From Loigolactobacillus zhaoyuanensis (GTDB lineage Bacteria; Bacillota; Bacilli; Lactobacillales; Lactobacillaceae): a stretch of DNA of 64,000 nt. Made by a program: the position numbers and the translations under genes. Shown piece after piece: positions 52,728 through 62,300 of this stretch; positions within the stretch are counted from its first letter, which is position 1; each line of letters begins with the position of its first letter. The notes beneath the pieces are model-generated. The model was not told the DNA's origin. It did no database searches and saw only the letters and a program-made list of their open reading frames with translations. The stretch covers positions 1 to 64,000 of the forward strand of contig NZ_RHOE01000006.1 in NCBI RefSeq assembly GCF_003946385.1, in the 5' to 3' direction.

Positions 52728-53101
52728 ATAGCCTAACTGATTTATTTGAGACTCTGCGGCAACCAGCTATTAATGCTGGTATCTCAGCAACTGAATACGA
52801 TGATATGCCTTATTTGCAGATCATATCTCAGATTAAGGCTAATCGTTATCAACATGAGGAACAGCTACGAGAACAAGCTATTATGGATCACACGCAAGCA
52901 ACTTTAATGGCATTCGCGATGAATGATCCACAAAAGATGCCTTCGGTGGCCAAGGCCTATCCGTTCCTGGATAAATTTGAAGGTAATCAATCACAACCGA
53001 AGCAAGAACCTGTAGCAGAATGGCAGAATGATCAGGCAATGCTGATACAACAGGCAATGGTGGTGAAAGCAACGTTGCAACGGAAACATGCACAAAAATA
53101 A
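52706..53101 (+). CDS. Tail assembly chaperone gpT part, made by -1 frameshift (gpGT)
   Basis: The -1 frame is open from the gpG end through SLTDLFETLRQPAINAGISATEYDDMPYLQIISQIKANRYQ to the stop at 53101, coding 131 residues. The first ATG in it (52805) has no ribosome binding site, and the open frame overlaps gpG without a start, so fusion by frameshift as in lambda gpG/gpGT is the best explanation (about 261 residues in total). The exact slip position is inferred. Confidence 0.78.
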   Translation, partial: QEQSARIDSLTDLFETLRQPAINAGISATEYDDMPYLQIISQIKANRYQHEEQLREQAIMDHTQATLMAFAMNDPQKMPSVAKAYPFLDKFEGNQSQPKQEPVAEWQNDQAMLIQQAMVVKATLQRKHAQK

Positions 53102-53119
53102 CGAGGAGGTGAACTAATC

Positions 53120-56100
53120 ATGGCGGATGGAATTGATATTGGTGATTTAGAAAGTCGCTTTAATCTTGATCTAAGTGGTTTAAAACAAATGACTGATCAA
53201 GCAGCAAAGATGTTTGAGAAGCTAAGCGACACCGTTAAACAGTCCAGTGCAAAGGCTGGTAAGGATGCGTCAGCCGGTATTGATATTAGCAAGGCCGTTA
53301 CAAAGTTATCTGAGCAAGTAACCAAGATGAACGAGAGTATGTCGCAAGGCTTTACTAAGATGCGTGAAACTACAACTAAGGGGTCGGCTAGTTTAACCGA
53401 TAGCGTCACTAAAAATACGACTAAGATGCGTACAGCTGTTGGTAAAGATATTGATTCAATGGTCCGTGATATTGATGCCAAAATGGAGCAGGCGAAGGCG
53501 GCCCAGCTTAAGCTGCAGTCGTTGTCGTTTAAGCGTGCAGCGGCGCAAAGCTCCGGCGACACTGGTAAGGCGTTACAGTTTGACTCGCAGATTGCTGGTG
53601 CCCAAGCACAGATGCAACGTTATCAGAATCAGGCTAAAGACTTAGCACAAAGCATGTCGCGCGAGCTAGACGCCGTTCCAGCATCGTTTAAGAAGATTGA
53701 CGGTGCAATGAGTCAGAATGAAAGTAAAATCGAACAGTTGCGCGCCAAAGTTAAAAGTTTATCTGCAGCCTATGAACAACAACGAGTCCCAGTTGGTGGA
53801 AACTTTGAATCTGGCTTTGATATGGGTGATTCTAAACAATCACTTAAAACTAAAGAACAAATTGAAAAGCTGCAAGGTTCAATGAGTAAGTTAATTTCGG
53901 AAAATGATTACTTAGCGCAATCCTATGCTAACACAGAGGATCGTGCATCAGGGCTACGCAATGCGCTTAAATCAGTGAACACCGAACTAGATAAGGAAGC
54001 TATTTCTGGTCGCATGGCTGCAGCCGGAGTTAACGCTGGCAGTGATGGTTCTGGCGGTAGAGGTGGTAACGGCGGCAAGAAGTCTACGCAAAGTGGCGGA
54101 TTTTTTAATAACTTAAGAAATTCAACCAGCGGTTTCTTTGATCGATTCCGATCCGGTAGCAATGAAGTTCAAGTTGGTTCCAGCAGAATAGAACGTAGTT
54201 TGGGTGGCATTGGCCGTAGCTTGAAAATGGTTGGGTCACAAGTGTTCCTATTTTCATTGCTTGGTCAAGGCTTGATGTCACTAGTCGGTTGGCTATGGAG
54301 TGCAGCAAACACTAACAGTCAGTTTGCATCATCATTTAACCAGGTCTATGTCAACTTGCTCACGGCCTTCTATCCAATCTATACGGCAGTGATGCCAGCG
54401 CTGAATACCCTAATGGCAGGCTTAGCTAAAGCTACCGGGGTACTTGCTAGCTTCATTGCTAATTTATTTGGTACGACTTATAGTGCGGCTAAGCAAGGTG
54501 CTTCTGGTTTGCAATCAAGCATTCAAAGTTTGAATGCTACATCGGCTGGTACTACCGGCGTTTCTAAGGCAGCTAATAATGCTAAACAATTAGCGAACAA
54601 CACTAGTGATGCAACCAAGAAAGCTAAGGAACTACAACAATCACTAGCTAGTTTTGACGAAATTAATACATTACAACAAAACAACGATGATGAATCAGGC
54701 ACTGGTAGTACACCAAATACTTATACACCGGACACAGCAACACCAGATACCGGAGCCGCAGAATCACCGCTTGGTGGTGCCGACTTTGGCGCGGCCACGG
54801 GCAATTACAGTACTCCAGCTTGGTTAAAAGCATTTGCTGATGCAGTCAAAGCAATTGCTAAGGATTTATGGACACCAATTGCTGAAGCGTGGGATGCCGT
54901 TGGCGATAAAGTGGTCAAGGCGTTTAAGTACGCACTAGGCGAATTACTAGGATTAGTCGAAGCCATTGGTAAGTCATTCCTGAAAGTTTGGGATAACGGG
55001 ACCGGCGAGAAATTTGTCGAAAACTTGTTGATCCTGCTAGCTGATGTACTAAATATCATTGGCGATATTGCTAAGGCATTCAAGGATGCCTGGAACGATG
55101 ATGGACGCGGTACGCGGCTGATTCAGACGTTCTTTGATGCTTTCAATGCCATTCTTGAGTTATTGCATTCCATTGCAGTAGCCTTCCGTGAGGCGTGGAA
55201 CTCAGGCGTTGGTGAGTCAATAGCAGCTAACATTTTAGATATCTTCACGAACATCTTTAAAACGATCGAGAACATTGCCGATCGACTTAAAACGGCATGG
55301 AACGACAACGGCACCGGTGAAAAGATTTTCGGAACGATTCTCGGTATGGTGGATGATATTCTGTCCGCCATTAACCGTGCATCAAAAGCAACAGCTGACT
55401 GGGCAGGGTCATTAGACTTTGGTCCATTACTTAAATCAGTTGATTCTCTGTTAGAAGCGTTGCGACCATTTGCGAAGAATATCTGGGATGGCCTTGAATG
55501 GGGTTATAAAAACTTATTGCTGCCGTTAGCTAAATTTACAATTGAAAAAGTTTTACCTGATTTCTTCGATGTTTTAGCGGGTATTTTGAAAGTATTTAAC
55601 GCTGTGATCAACGACTTAAAGCCCGAAGGTGAGTGGTTATTTAACAACTTACTTAAGCCACTAGCTTCATGGGGTGGTGGGGCCTTTCATGCTATTATGC
55701 AAAAGATCGTTGATATTCTTTCAGCATTCAGTGATTGGGCAAGTAAACATAAAGTGATTGTTGATACAATCGTAACTTCGTTAGCAGCACTATTAGCATT
55801 AAAAGTAGCGAGTGGCTGGCTTTCAAGTGCTACAGGGACTCTAGGTAAACTAGTTGATGCTGCAGTTAAAATTGGTGGCAAGGAACATGTACTAAGGGAC
55901 TTCTTTAAAGGTGTCACCGGTATTGATAAGTTAGAGGGTGCTGTGACACAGCTTAAGAATATGTGGAAAATTGTTAGCGAAAACTGGCAGGGTTCTTCGA
56001 TGTTTAAGGCATTCAAAAGTGGTCCGTTACAGTCCATCAAGGGTGCTGGCGGAGTCAGTGGGTTAACTACTGGTGGTAAAGCACTTACTGGGCTTGCCGG

Positions 56101-58987
56101 AGCTGGTATAGCTCTTGGTGCTGGTTGGGATATTATTTCTGCAATTAAAGAAAAAAATCCAACTAAAAAATTCGAAGACTTCGGTTCTGGTGCTGGCACT
56201 GCGATTGGTGGTGGGCTTGGTTTATTCTTTGGTGGTCCGCTTGGTGCAGCTATTGGTTCACAAATTGGTGGTGTGATTGGTAAATGGGCTGGTGATGGTG
56301 CTAAGAAATTTTCTGATGGCTGGAACGCTGTTGGTAAAGGCAAAAAGCCAGATGATTGGTTAGGCGGCCTTGGCTGGGATGCCAAACAAATGACCAAAAA
56401 AGTCGGCGATTGGTGGGATGGTCTACAGAAGACCAATGATCAAGCACAAGCCACTCAGCTTAAGGCCCAACAGAAAGCTGATAAAGAGTTCAAAAAGTCC
56501 TGGGATGAATTCTGGAGCAGTCTGGGTAAAAAAGCATCCGATATGTGGGCAGATATTACGACGACCGCATCTAACTGGGCGATTAGCTTTAGTAAGTGGT
56601 GGGCTAAATCATCACAAACTTTAGGAAAAGGATGGAGCCAGTTTTGGAATGATGCTGGCAGTGTTGCTTCTGGCATCTGGGATACAATCTTAAATACTGG
56701 TTCAACATGGGCGACGAGCTTTAGTAAATGGTGGTCAAAGACTTCTAAGGTAATAGGTAAAGATTGGAATAGATTCTGGGGTGACACTGGCAGTATTGCT
56801 ACCGGAATCTGGAGTGCAATTCTTGATACGGGTGCTAATTGGGTAACCAGTTTTACAAAATGGTGGACTAAGTCGTCCAAAGCTATTGGTAAGATTTGGG
56901 ATGCATTTTGGAATGATGCTGGTACTACTGCTTCTAATATTTGGAATACAATCACAGATACTGGTGCTGCATGGGCAACTAACTTTAGCAAATGGTGGTC
57001 AAAGACTTCTAAGGTAATAGGTAAAGATTGGAATAGTTTTTGGTCTAATGCGGGTACAATAGCCAGAAATATGTGGGATAGCACAAGGGATAGGTCTTCA
57101 CAGTGGGGTAACGACATAATCAAATGGTGGTCTTCAACTTCTAATTCCTTTGGCAAAAAATGGAATAGTTTTTGGTCAGATACCGGTACTAAGTTAATAG
57201 ATACGTGGAATAAAGCTAAAAATGATACTGCAAGTATTTTTGGTGGGATCAGTAATAACGCTTCTACAACGTGGAATAATATTAAAAACACTGTTGGTAA
57301 TTTAGCTGGGCAGGCTAAAGATGGCGCAATAAACGCTTGGTCTACATTGCAATCAAGAACACCTAGCTTTTTTGATAATGTTAAGAATACTGCTAGATCA
57401 GCATTTGATACTGTTGCTGGATGGGCTAGTAATCTAGGATCACGTATCGGTGGTGGACTTTCAAGCGGATATAGTGCCGTCGAACGTGGTGCTGCCCGAA
57501 TTGCGAATGGAATTATAGGCGTTATTGGAGACGCCGTTAATGGTGTGATTAGAGGTATCAATTGGGTATTAAGTAACGTTGGTGCTGGTAATCGTTTATC
57601 TACTTGGAGTGTCCCATCATTTGCTACCGGCGGTCGTCATAAAGGCGGACCAGCATTGGTCAATGATGCAACGGGTCCAATTTATCGAGAGGCCTATCGC
57701 TTACCTGATGGACGTAGTGGTCTTTTCCCAGCACAACGTAATCTGTTGCTTAATTTACCAGCTGGTGCGCAGATCATGCCAGCGCAACGAGTTGCTCAAA
57801 AAATGGCCGCTCAAATTCCACACTACGCTGGCGGTCTATTTGATTTTGACTTTGATTTTAAGATGCCAAAGCTCGATTTTAGTGGACTTAACTTTGATTT
57901 TAAGATGCCAAAGCTCGATTTTAGTGGACTTAACTTTGATTTTAAGATGCCAAAGCTCGATTTTAGTGGACTTAACTTTGATTTCGGTAGTATTGGTAAC
58001 ATTTTTAGTTCTGCTGGCTCATTTGTCAGCGATGCAGCCGGAGATGCAGCAGACTGGTTAACTAAGTATATGGGCAATCCTAAGGGACTATGGAACTGGA
58101 TTGTTCAAAAGTACGCTGGATTAACGGGTAAATCTGGAATTGGAGCTGATGTAGCGCATGGTACGATCAATAAAATGGCTGGTGGCGCAACATCATTGCT
58201 AAAAAAAGCTTTGGAATCCTTTGCACCAGCTGATCCCGGTGGCTCCGGTGTAGCACGGTGGCGGCCATACGTTTTACGAGCTTTGAATAAGCTTGGGCTT
58301 TCGTCCGGTTTAGTCAATAAGGTATTAGCACAAATTAATACTGAATCTGGTGGTAATGCTAAAGCAATGGGCGGTAACGATGGTCTGGCTGATGGTAACG
58401 CGATGGGCCTAATGCAAGTTAAACCAGGGACCTTTGCAGCTTATAAATTACCTGGTCATGGAAATATCTGGAACGGCTACGATAATATGCTAGCTGGCCT
58501 AAATTATGCTCGAAATCGTTATGGCTCTAATTTGTCATTCTTAGGACAAGGCCATGGCTATGCCAATGGTGGTCTAATAAGTCAAGACGGTATGTATCGC
58601 GTTGGTGAACATGACCTATCTGAAATGGTGATTCCACTGACAAAACCGGCACGCGCGGTTGAGTTAATGCAGGAAGGTCTATCAATGATGGGGCTTTCTG
58701 GCTACGATTTAGTGACACCGGATATTGCCAACGAGCCTAATTTGACTAGTAGTCTGTCAAACGCTACTGGCGGCGTTACAACAACTGGATTATCCGGTAT
58801 GGACGCACAAACGATTGGCCGAATTATTGCTGAAACGATTGCCGAACTTCTTGGCGATCAACAAAGTAGCGGCGACACGGATATGAATGTATCAATGCAA
58901 GTTAACGATGATACGTTAGCACAGATCGTGATCAAGGCGGTTAACCGCCGGATCAAGAAATTGGGTTATAACCCAATCATAATTTAG
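53120..58987 (+). CDS. Tape measure protein with lytic transglycosylase domain
   Basis: 1955 residues, setting tail length. N-terminal coiled-coil (about 15-300), a membrane-active part near 370-460 (MVGSQVFLFSLLGQGLMSLVGWLW, and a further hydrophobic stretch), long helical middle with repeated EAWN/DNGTGEK blocks (about 590-740), a tract of 44-residue Trp-rich repeats (about 1120-1380), three perfect FDFKMPKLDFSGLN copies (about 1578-1619), and an SLT domain (about 1706-1800, QINTESGGNAKAMGG with Glu1742 as catalytic acid, GLMQVKPGTF) that would open peptidoglycan at injection. GAGGAGGTGAACTAATC precedes the ATG. Confidence 0.95.
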   Translation: MADGIDIGDLESRFNLDLSGLKQMTDQAAKMFEKLSDTVKQSSAKAGKDASAGIDISKAVTKLSEQVTKMNESMSQGFTKMRETTTKGSASLTDSVTKNTTKMRTAVGKDIDSMVRDIDAKMEQAKAAQLKLQSLSFKRAAAQSSGDTGKALQFDSQIAGAQAQMQRYQNQAKDLAQSMSRELDAVPASFKKIDGAMSQNESKIEQLRAKVKSLSAAYEQQRVPVGGNFESGFDMGDSKQSLKTKEQIEKLQGSMSKLISENDYLAQSYANTEDRASGLRNALKSVNTELDKEAISGRMAAAGVNAGSDGSGGRGGNGGKKSTQSGGFFNNLRNSTSGFFDRFRSGSNEVQVGSSRIERSLGGIGRSLKMVGSQVFLFSLLGQGLMSLVGWLWSAANTNSQFASSFNQVYVNLLTAFYPIYTAVMPALNTLMAGLAKATGVLASFIANLFGTTYSAAKQGASGLQSSIQSLNATSAGTTGVSKAANNAKQLANNTSDATKKAKELQQSLASFDEINTLQQNNDDESGTGSTPNTYTPDTATPDTGAAESPLGGADFGAATGNYSTPAWLKAFADAVKAIAKDLWTPIAEAWDAVGDKVVKAFKYALGELLGLVEAIGKSFLKVWDNGTGEKFVENLLILLADVLNIIGDIAKAFKDAWNDDGRGTRLIQTFFDAFNAILELLHSIAVAFREAWNSGVGESIAANILDIFTNIFKTIENIADRLKTAWNDNGTGEKIFGTILGMVDDILSAINRASKATADWAGSLDFGPLLKSVDSLLEALRPFAKNIWDGLEWGYKNLLLPLAKFTIEKVLPDFFDVLAGILKVFNAVINDLKPEGEWLFNNLLKPLASWGGGAFHAIMQKIVDILSAFSDWASKHKVIVDTIVTSLAALLALKVASGWLSSATGTLGKLVDAAVKIGGKEHVLRDFFKGVTGIDKLEGAVTQLKNMWKIVSENWQGSSMFKAFKSGPLQSIKGAGGVSGLTTGGKALTGLAGAGIALGAGWDIISAIKEKNPTKKFEDFGSGAGTAIGGGLGLFFGGPLGAAIGSQIGGVIGKWAGDGAKKFSDGWNAVGKGKKPDDWLGGLGWDAKQMTKKVGDWWDGLQKTNDQAQATQLKAQQKADKEFKKSWDEFWSSLGKKASDMWADITTTASNWAISFSKWWAKSSQTLGKGWSQFWNDAGSVASGIWDTILNTGSTWATSFSKWWSKTSKVIGKDWNRFWGDTGSIATGIWSAILDTGANWVTSFTKWWTKSSKAIGKIWDAFWNDAGTTASNIWNTITDTGAAWATNFSKWWSKTSKVIGKDWNSFWSNAGTIARNMWDSTRDRSSQWGNDIIKWWSSTSNSFGKKWNSFWSDTGTKLIDTWNKAKNDTASIFGGISNNASTTWNNIKNTVGNLAGQAKDGAINAWSTLQSRTPSFFDNVKNTARSAFDTVAGWASNLGSRIGGGLSSGYSAVERGAARIANGIIGVIGDAVNGVIRGINWVLSNVGAGNRLSTWSVPSFATGGRHKGGPALVNDATGPIYREAYRLPDGRSGLFPAQRNLLLNLPAGAQIMPAQRVAQKMAAQIPHYAGGLFDFDFDFKMPKLDFSGLNFDFKMPKLDFSGLNFDFKMPKLDFSGLNFDFGSIGNIFSSAGSFVSDAAGDAADWLTKYMGNPKGLWNWIVQKYAGLTGKSGIGADVAHGTINKMAGGATSLLKKALESFAPADPGGSGVARWRPYVLRALNKLGLSSGLVNKVLAQINTESGGNAKAMGGNDGLADGNAMGLMQVKPGTFAAYKLPGHGNIWNGYDNMLAGLNYARNRYGSNLSFLGQGHGYANGGLISQDGMYRVGEHDLSEMVIPLTKPARAVELMQEGLSMMGLSGYDLVTPDIANEPNLTSSLSNATGGVTTTGLSGMDAQTIGRIIAETIAELLGDQQSSGDTDMNVSMQVNDDTLAQIVIKAVNRRIKKLGYNPIII
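56500..57210 (+). repeat. 132-bp (44-residue) Trp-rich tandem repeats in the tape measure gene
   Basis: About five units with the pattern FW.D.G..A..IW..I.DTG..W...F.KWW.K.S..IGK.W. A 47-base segment at 56726-56772 is identical to 56990-57036, exactly two units (264 bp) away, showing recent duplication or conversion. Confidence 0.88.
57851..57976 (+). repeat. Three perfect 42-bp direct repeats
   Basis: Units at 57851-57892, 57893-57934 and 57935-57976 are identical, encoding FDFKMPKLDFSGLN three times, with a partial fourth. In frame within the tape measure gene. Confidence 0.95.
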
Positions 58988-58999
58988 GAGATGATGCAA

Positions 59000-59362
59000 T
59001 TGTCGGCAGTTTTGACAATTAATGGAGTGGCAGTAAAAGCGCCTAAATCTTTTAGTGCTATTGTCCAAGATATTGACGGTAACTCAACTCGTGATGCCAG
59101 TGGTAACATGCATCGTGATCGTATCACGGTTAAACGTAAGTTAACGATTGCTTGGGGGCCATTAAGTAACAACGAGATTGCCACGATAATGCAAGCAATT
59201 AGTGGTGTTTTTTTTAGTGTTACTTATCCTGATCCACAAACGGGGACACAGAAAACCGCAACTTTCTATGTTGGTGATCGCACCGCTGCTGCTTACAGTT
59301 GGAATAGTAAATTTGCAGCAATGATGTGGCAAAATTTAAGCTTTGATTTAGTTGAGCAATAA
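59000..59362 (+). CDS. Distal tail protein (DUF6711-like)
   Basis: About 120 residues: SAVLTINGVAVKAPKSFSAIVQDIDGNSTRDASGNMHRDRITVKRKLTIAWGPL and VTYPDPQTGTQKTATFYVGDRTA, a small beta protein that usually follows the tape measure in this phage group. TTG at 59000 stands 9 nt after GGAG; ATGs at 58991 and 58994 are too close to it. Confidence 0.75.
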   Translation: MSAVLTINGVAVKAPKSFSAIVQDIDGNSTRDASGNMHRDRITVKRKLTIAWGPLSNNEIATIMQAISGVFFSVTYPDPQTGTQKTATFYVGDRTAAAYSWNSKFAAMMWQNLSFDLVEQ

Positions 59363-59376
59363 GGAGGTGATCATGA

Positions 59377-62300
59377 TTGCTTTTCAAAAAACAAGCGGTC
59401 CATGATGCATGGGCGGCTACAGAACGAACCTTGGATTTTAAAGTGACAGTAAAAGGGAAAAATTACACCGCAACTGATATTAGCAGTTTGTCATATGATT
59501 CTGGCGCTATGAATGGCGAAGCGCTGACGTTAGGATCTACGTACACGAACACCATCAAGATCACTTTCAGTCATTTGATTGAAGGCTTAGCATTACTTGA
59601 TGAGATCACACCGCAAATTGGCATACAGCTACCTGATGGCACCTGGGACTTTACTAGCCTAGGTGTTTTTATTATCGATGCAGAAGTGCAGCAGGATCGC
59701 AATAACAATACAACGACACTGTCAGCATCTGATCGTATGTGTATGATGGGCGGTACTTATGAATCTAAGTTGAGCTATCCAGCTGCAATCAATGATGTTG
59801 CAGTTGAAATTGCTAATATGGCCGGAATGAAAGTCAATGTAGATGATTTTGCACGGCTGCCAACAGAGAAAATCTTATCTTTAGGCAAGGTTACGTATCG
59901 AGATGCTATCGGATATGTAGCTCAATTTGCGGGAGGATTTGCAACTTTTGATCGTGATGGTTTGCTTGATATCCGTGTACTCAGTGACCCTGATTTTACG
60001 GTCACGCCCGATCAGTATCAGTCAAAAGGACTAACTAAGAATGAAGCATTTTATCGTATTGGTGGGTTGACTTGTAGCGTCACGACCACGGTAAAAGATG
60101 ATAGTGGTAGCGAAACGCAAGAAACGACCACGTTACAGGCCGGCAGCACTGCTGGAACTCAGATTATATTGAACAACCCAGGAATGACGCAGACACTCTT
60201 AGATGGACTTTATGAACAATTACAGGACTTGAACTTCTATCCATTCTCGCTTAGTTGGTTTGGTGATCCTTCGTTAGAAGCTGGTGACTGGATCACAGTG
60301 CAAGATACGGCTGGTAATGAATTCAAAACTCCTAATCTACTGTATTCGCTGACGTTTGGCGGCGGGGTCACCGCGACAAGTAAAGCTGACACCACAATCA
60401 CTGCATCGGCAAACTTTGTTTATAGAGGGGCCACTAACCAGATTATTACTAATATTAGGCGATATCTTAATGCTGCAGGGCACGCAATCAGTGAGGGTAT
60501 TGATGAGCCGACTAGTCCCAAGGCAGGTGATATTTGGTTTAAAAAAGAAGGACCAGATACAACGATTATGACTTATGTTATCGATCCAGAAACTGGAGTC
60601 GGATCATGGCATGAGGGACCGTCAACGAAAGCAAATGCTGAGTTACAAAAGTTATTTGAAGATTTAAAAGAGGAAATGAAAGGTACTTCTGCGGCAGCGA
60701 GTGCAGCAGTCATTGCAGGTAGTGCGGCCATGGTTGCGGGCAATCAAGCAAGTGCGGCGGGGTCCGCGGCACAATCGGCGGCTGACTCTGTGGCTGCCAA
60801 GGTAGTCGAAAGTAGTAAAGAGGTAGCTGCAGCTAAATCTGCGGCAGCAAGTGCAGTTGATCAGGCCAGTCAAGCAGTTGCGGCGGCATTTGATAATAAT
60901 CAGCAAATATCGACACTCAAAACTGATATGGCGGATGCAACAACACAAGCAAGCGCTGCTTACGCTTCGGCAAACACGGCGCTCAGTACTGCTAATACAG
61001 CATTAGATAACGCCAAAACGGCGATTGACAGTGCGACAACAGCAGCAACCGATGCAAGTACAGCGTTAAGTACTGCTAATACGGCTTTAACCAACGCAAA
61101 TCAAGCAGTTACTACAACTAAGACATTGTCGACTAAAGTTGATGATATTACCAATACAATTACGACCCTTGCAACTACGGAAACAGTTAATAAATTAACG
61201 GGGACCGTCACAACAGTCCAAACATTGGCCCAGCAGAATGCAGCAGGATTGCTGACAAAGGCTGACACAAAAATTGTTGATACGCTAAATAAAACGGTCA
61301 GTGATCACAGTGCACAGTTGAAATTAACAGCAACTGGTGCCCAATTTGATGCGGTTAGTAAAGTTGTTGATGGAGTTAAAAATACGGTCACAACCAATAC
61401 GGCTAACATAGCCGCAAATACGCAAGCGCTCATGCTTGCAGCAAAGCAGACTACTGTTGATGCACTCAGTAAGACTGTTGACAACCAGACGGCTCAGCTT
61501 AAATTAACGGCGACCGAAGCCGAGCTTAAGACCGCACAGACTAGTATCAATACGCTGGATGGTCGTGTAACAAGTATTAACGGACAACTAAATGTACAAG
61601 CCGGACTAATTGCAGCTAAAGTCACCGCAAGTGATGTGACGGGAATGCTAAATGGCTATGCCACACAGTCTTGGTCTCAGGGGCAGATATCTGCTGCTAA
61701 AAATGAGATTTCCGCGAGCGTTGAGACGGTTAAACAAAACGTTAATAGTTTGCAAGTCAATAGCCGAAATCTGGCTAGAGGAACACAAAACTGGAACGGT
61801 GATACTTTTTATTACGAAAGTGTGAAAGTATTAAATGAAGTTTTTATGGGGACACAAATTGCCACTGACTCTGTTGGCGCCTGGCAAGATGTGCGCTATG
61901 CTATAGCCGACTTAGTAAATCGTGGACTAGTTATTGGCAATCAGGATTATACTCTATCAGTTTGGTGTCGCTTAAAGCTAATCGACGAAACTACAACTGA
62001 TTATGCCAAGGCCGAAGTCATGTTTTTCGGCGAAAACACAAGTATGAACGGCACAACCATGATTAACGATTTAGATACAAGTTGGCGCCGGGTCTCAATC
62101 ACCTTTAGATTCACGGGGTCACCGCAAACTGGACACCTACGTTTTGAGCGACCATCGGCAGATGGATTAACTTATTTTCAGCAAGCTGGTTTTACGCTTA
62201 ATCTCGGCAATAAAGATCTAGGCTGGCAACCCGCGCCCGAAGATCAAGCCACCGTTGATTGGACTAAAAGCCAATTAGATATCACGGATAAAAAAATCAC

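Noticed and set aside
55687-57561. Long open frames on the minus strand within the tape measure gene
   Set aside because: They mirror the codon bias of the sense gene, lack ribosome binding sites and give low-complexity Pro/Leu/Ser proteins without domains.
57851-57976. Regular direct repeats that could suggest a CRISPR array
   Set aside because: Units are contiguous with no spacers and stay in frame inside a coding region; the same applies to 13495-13910.
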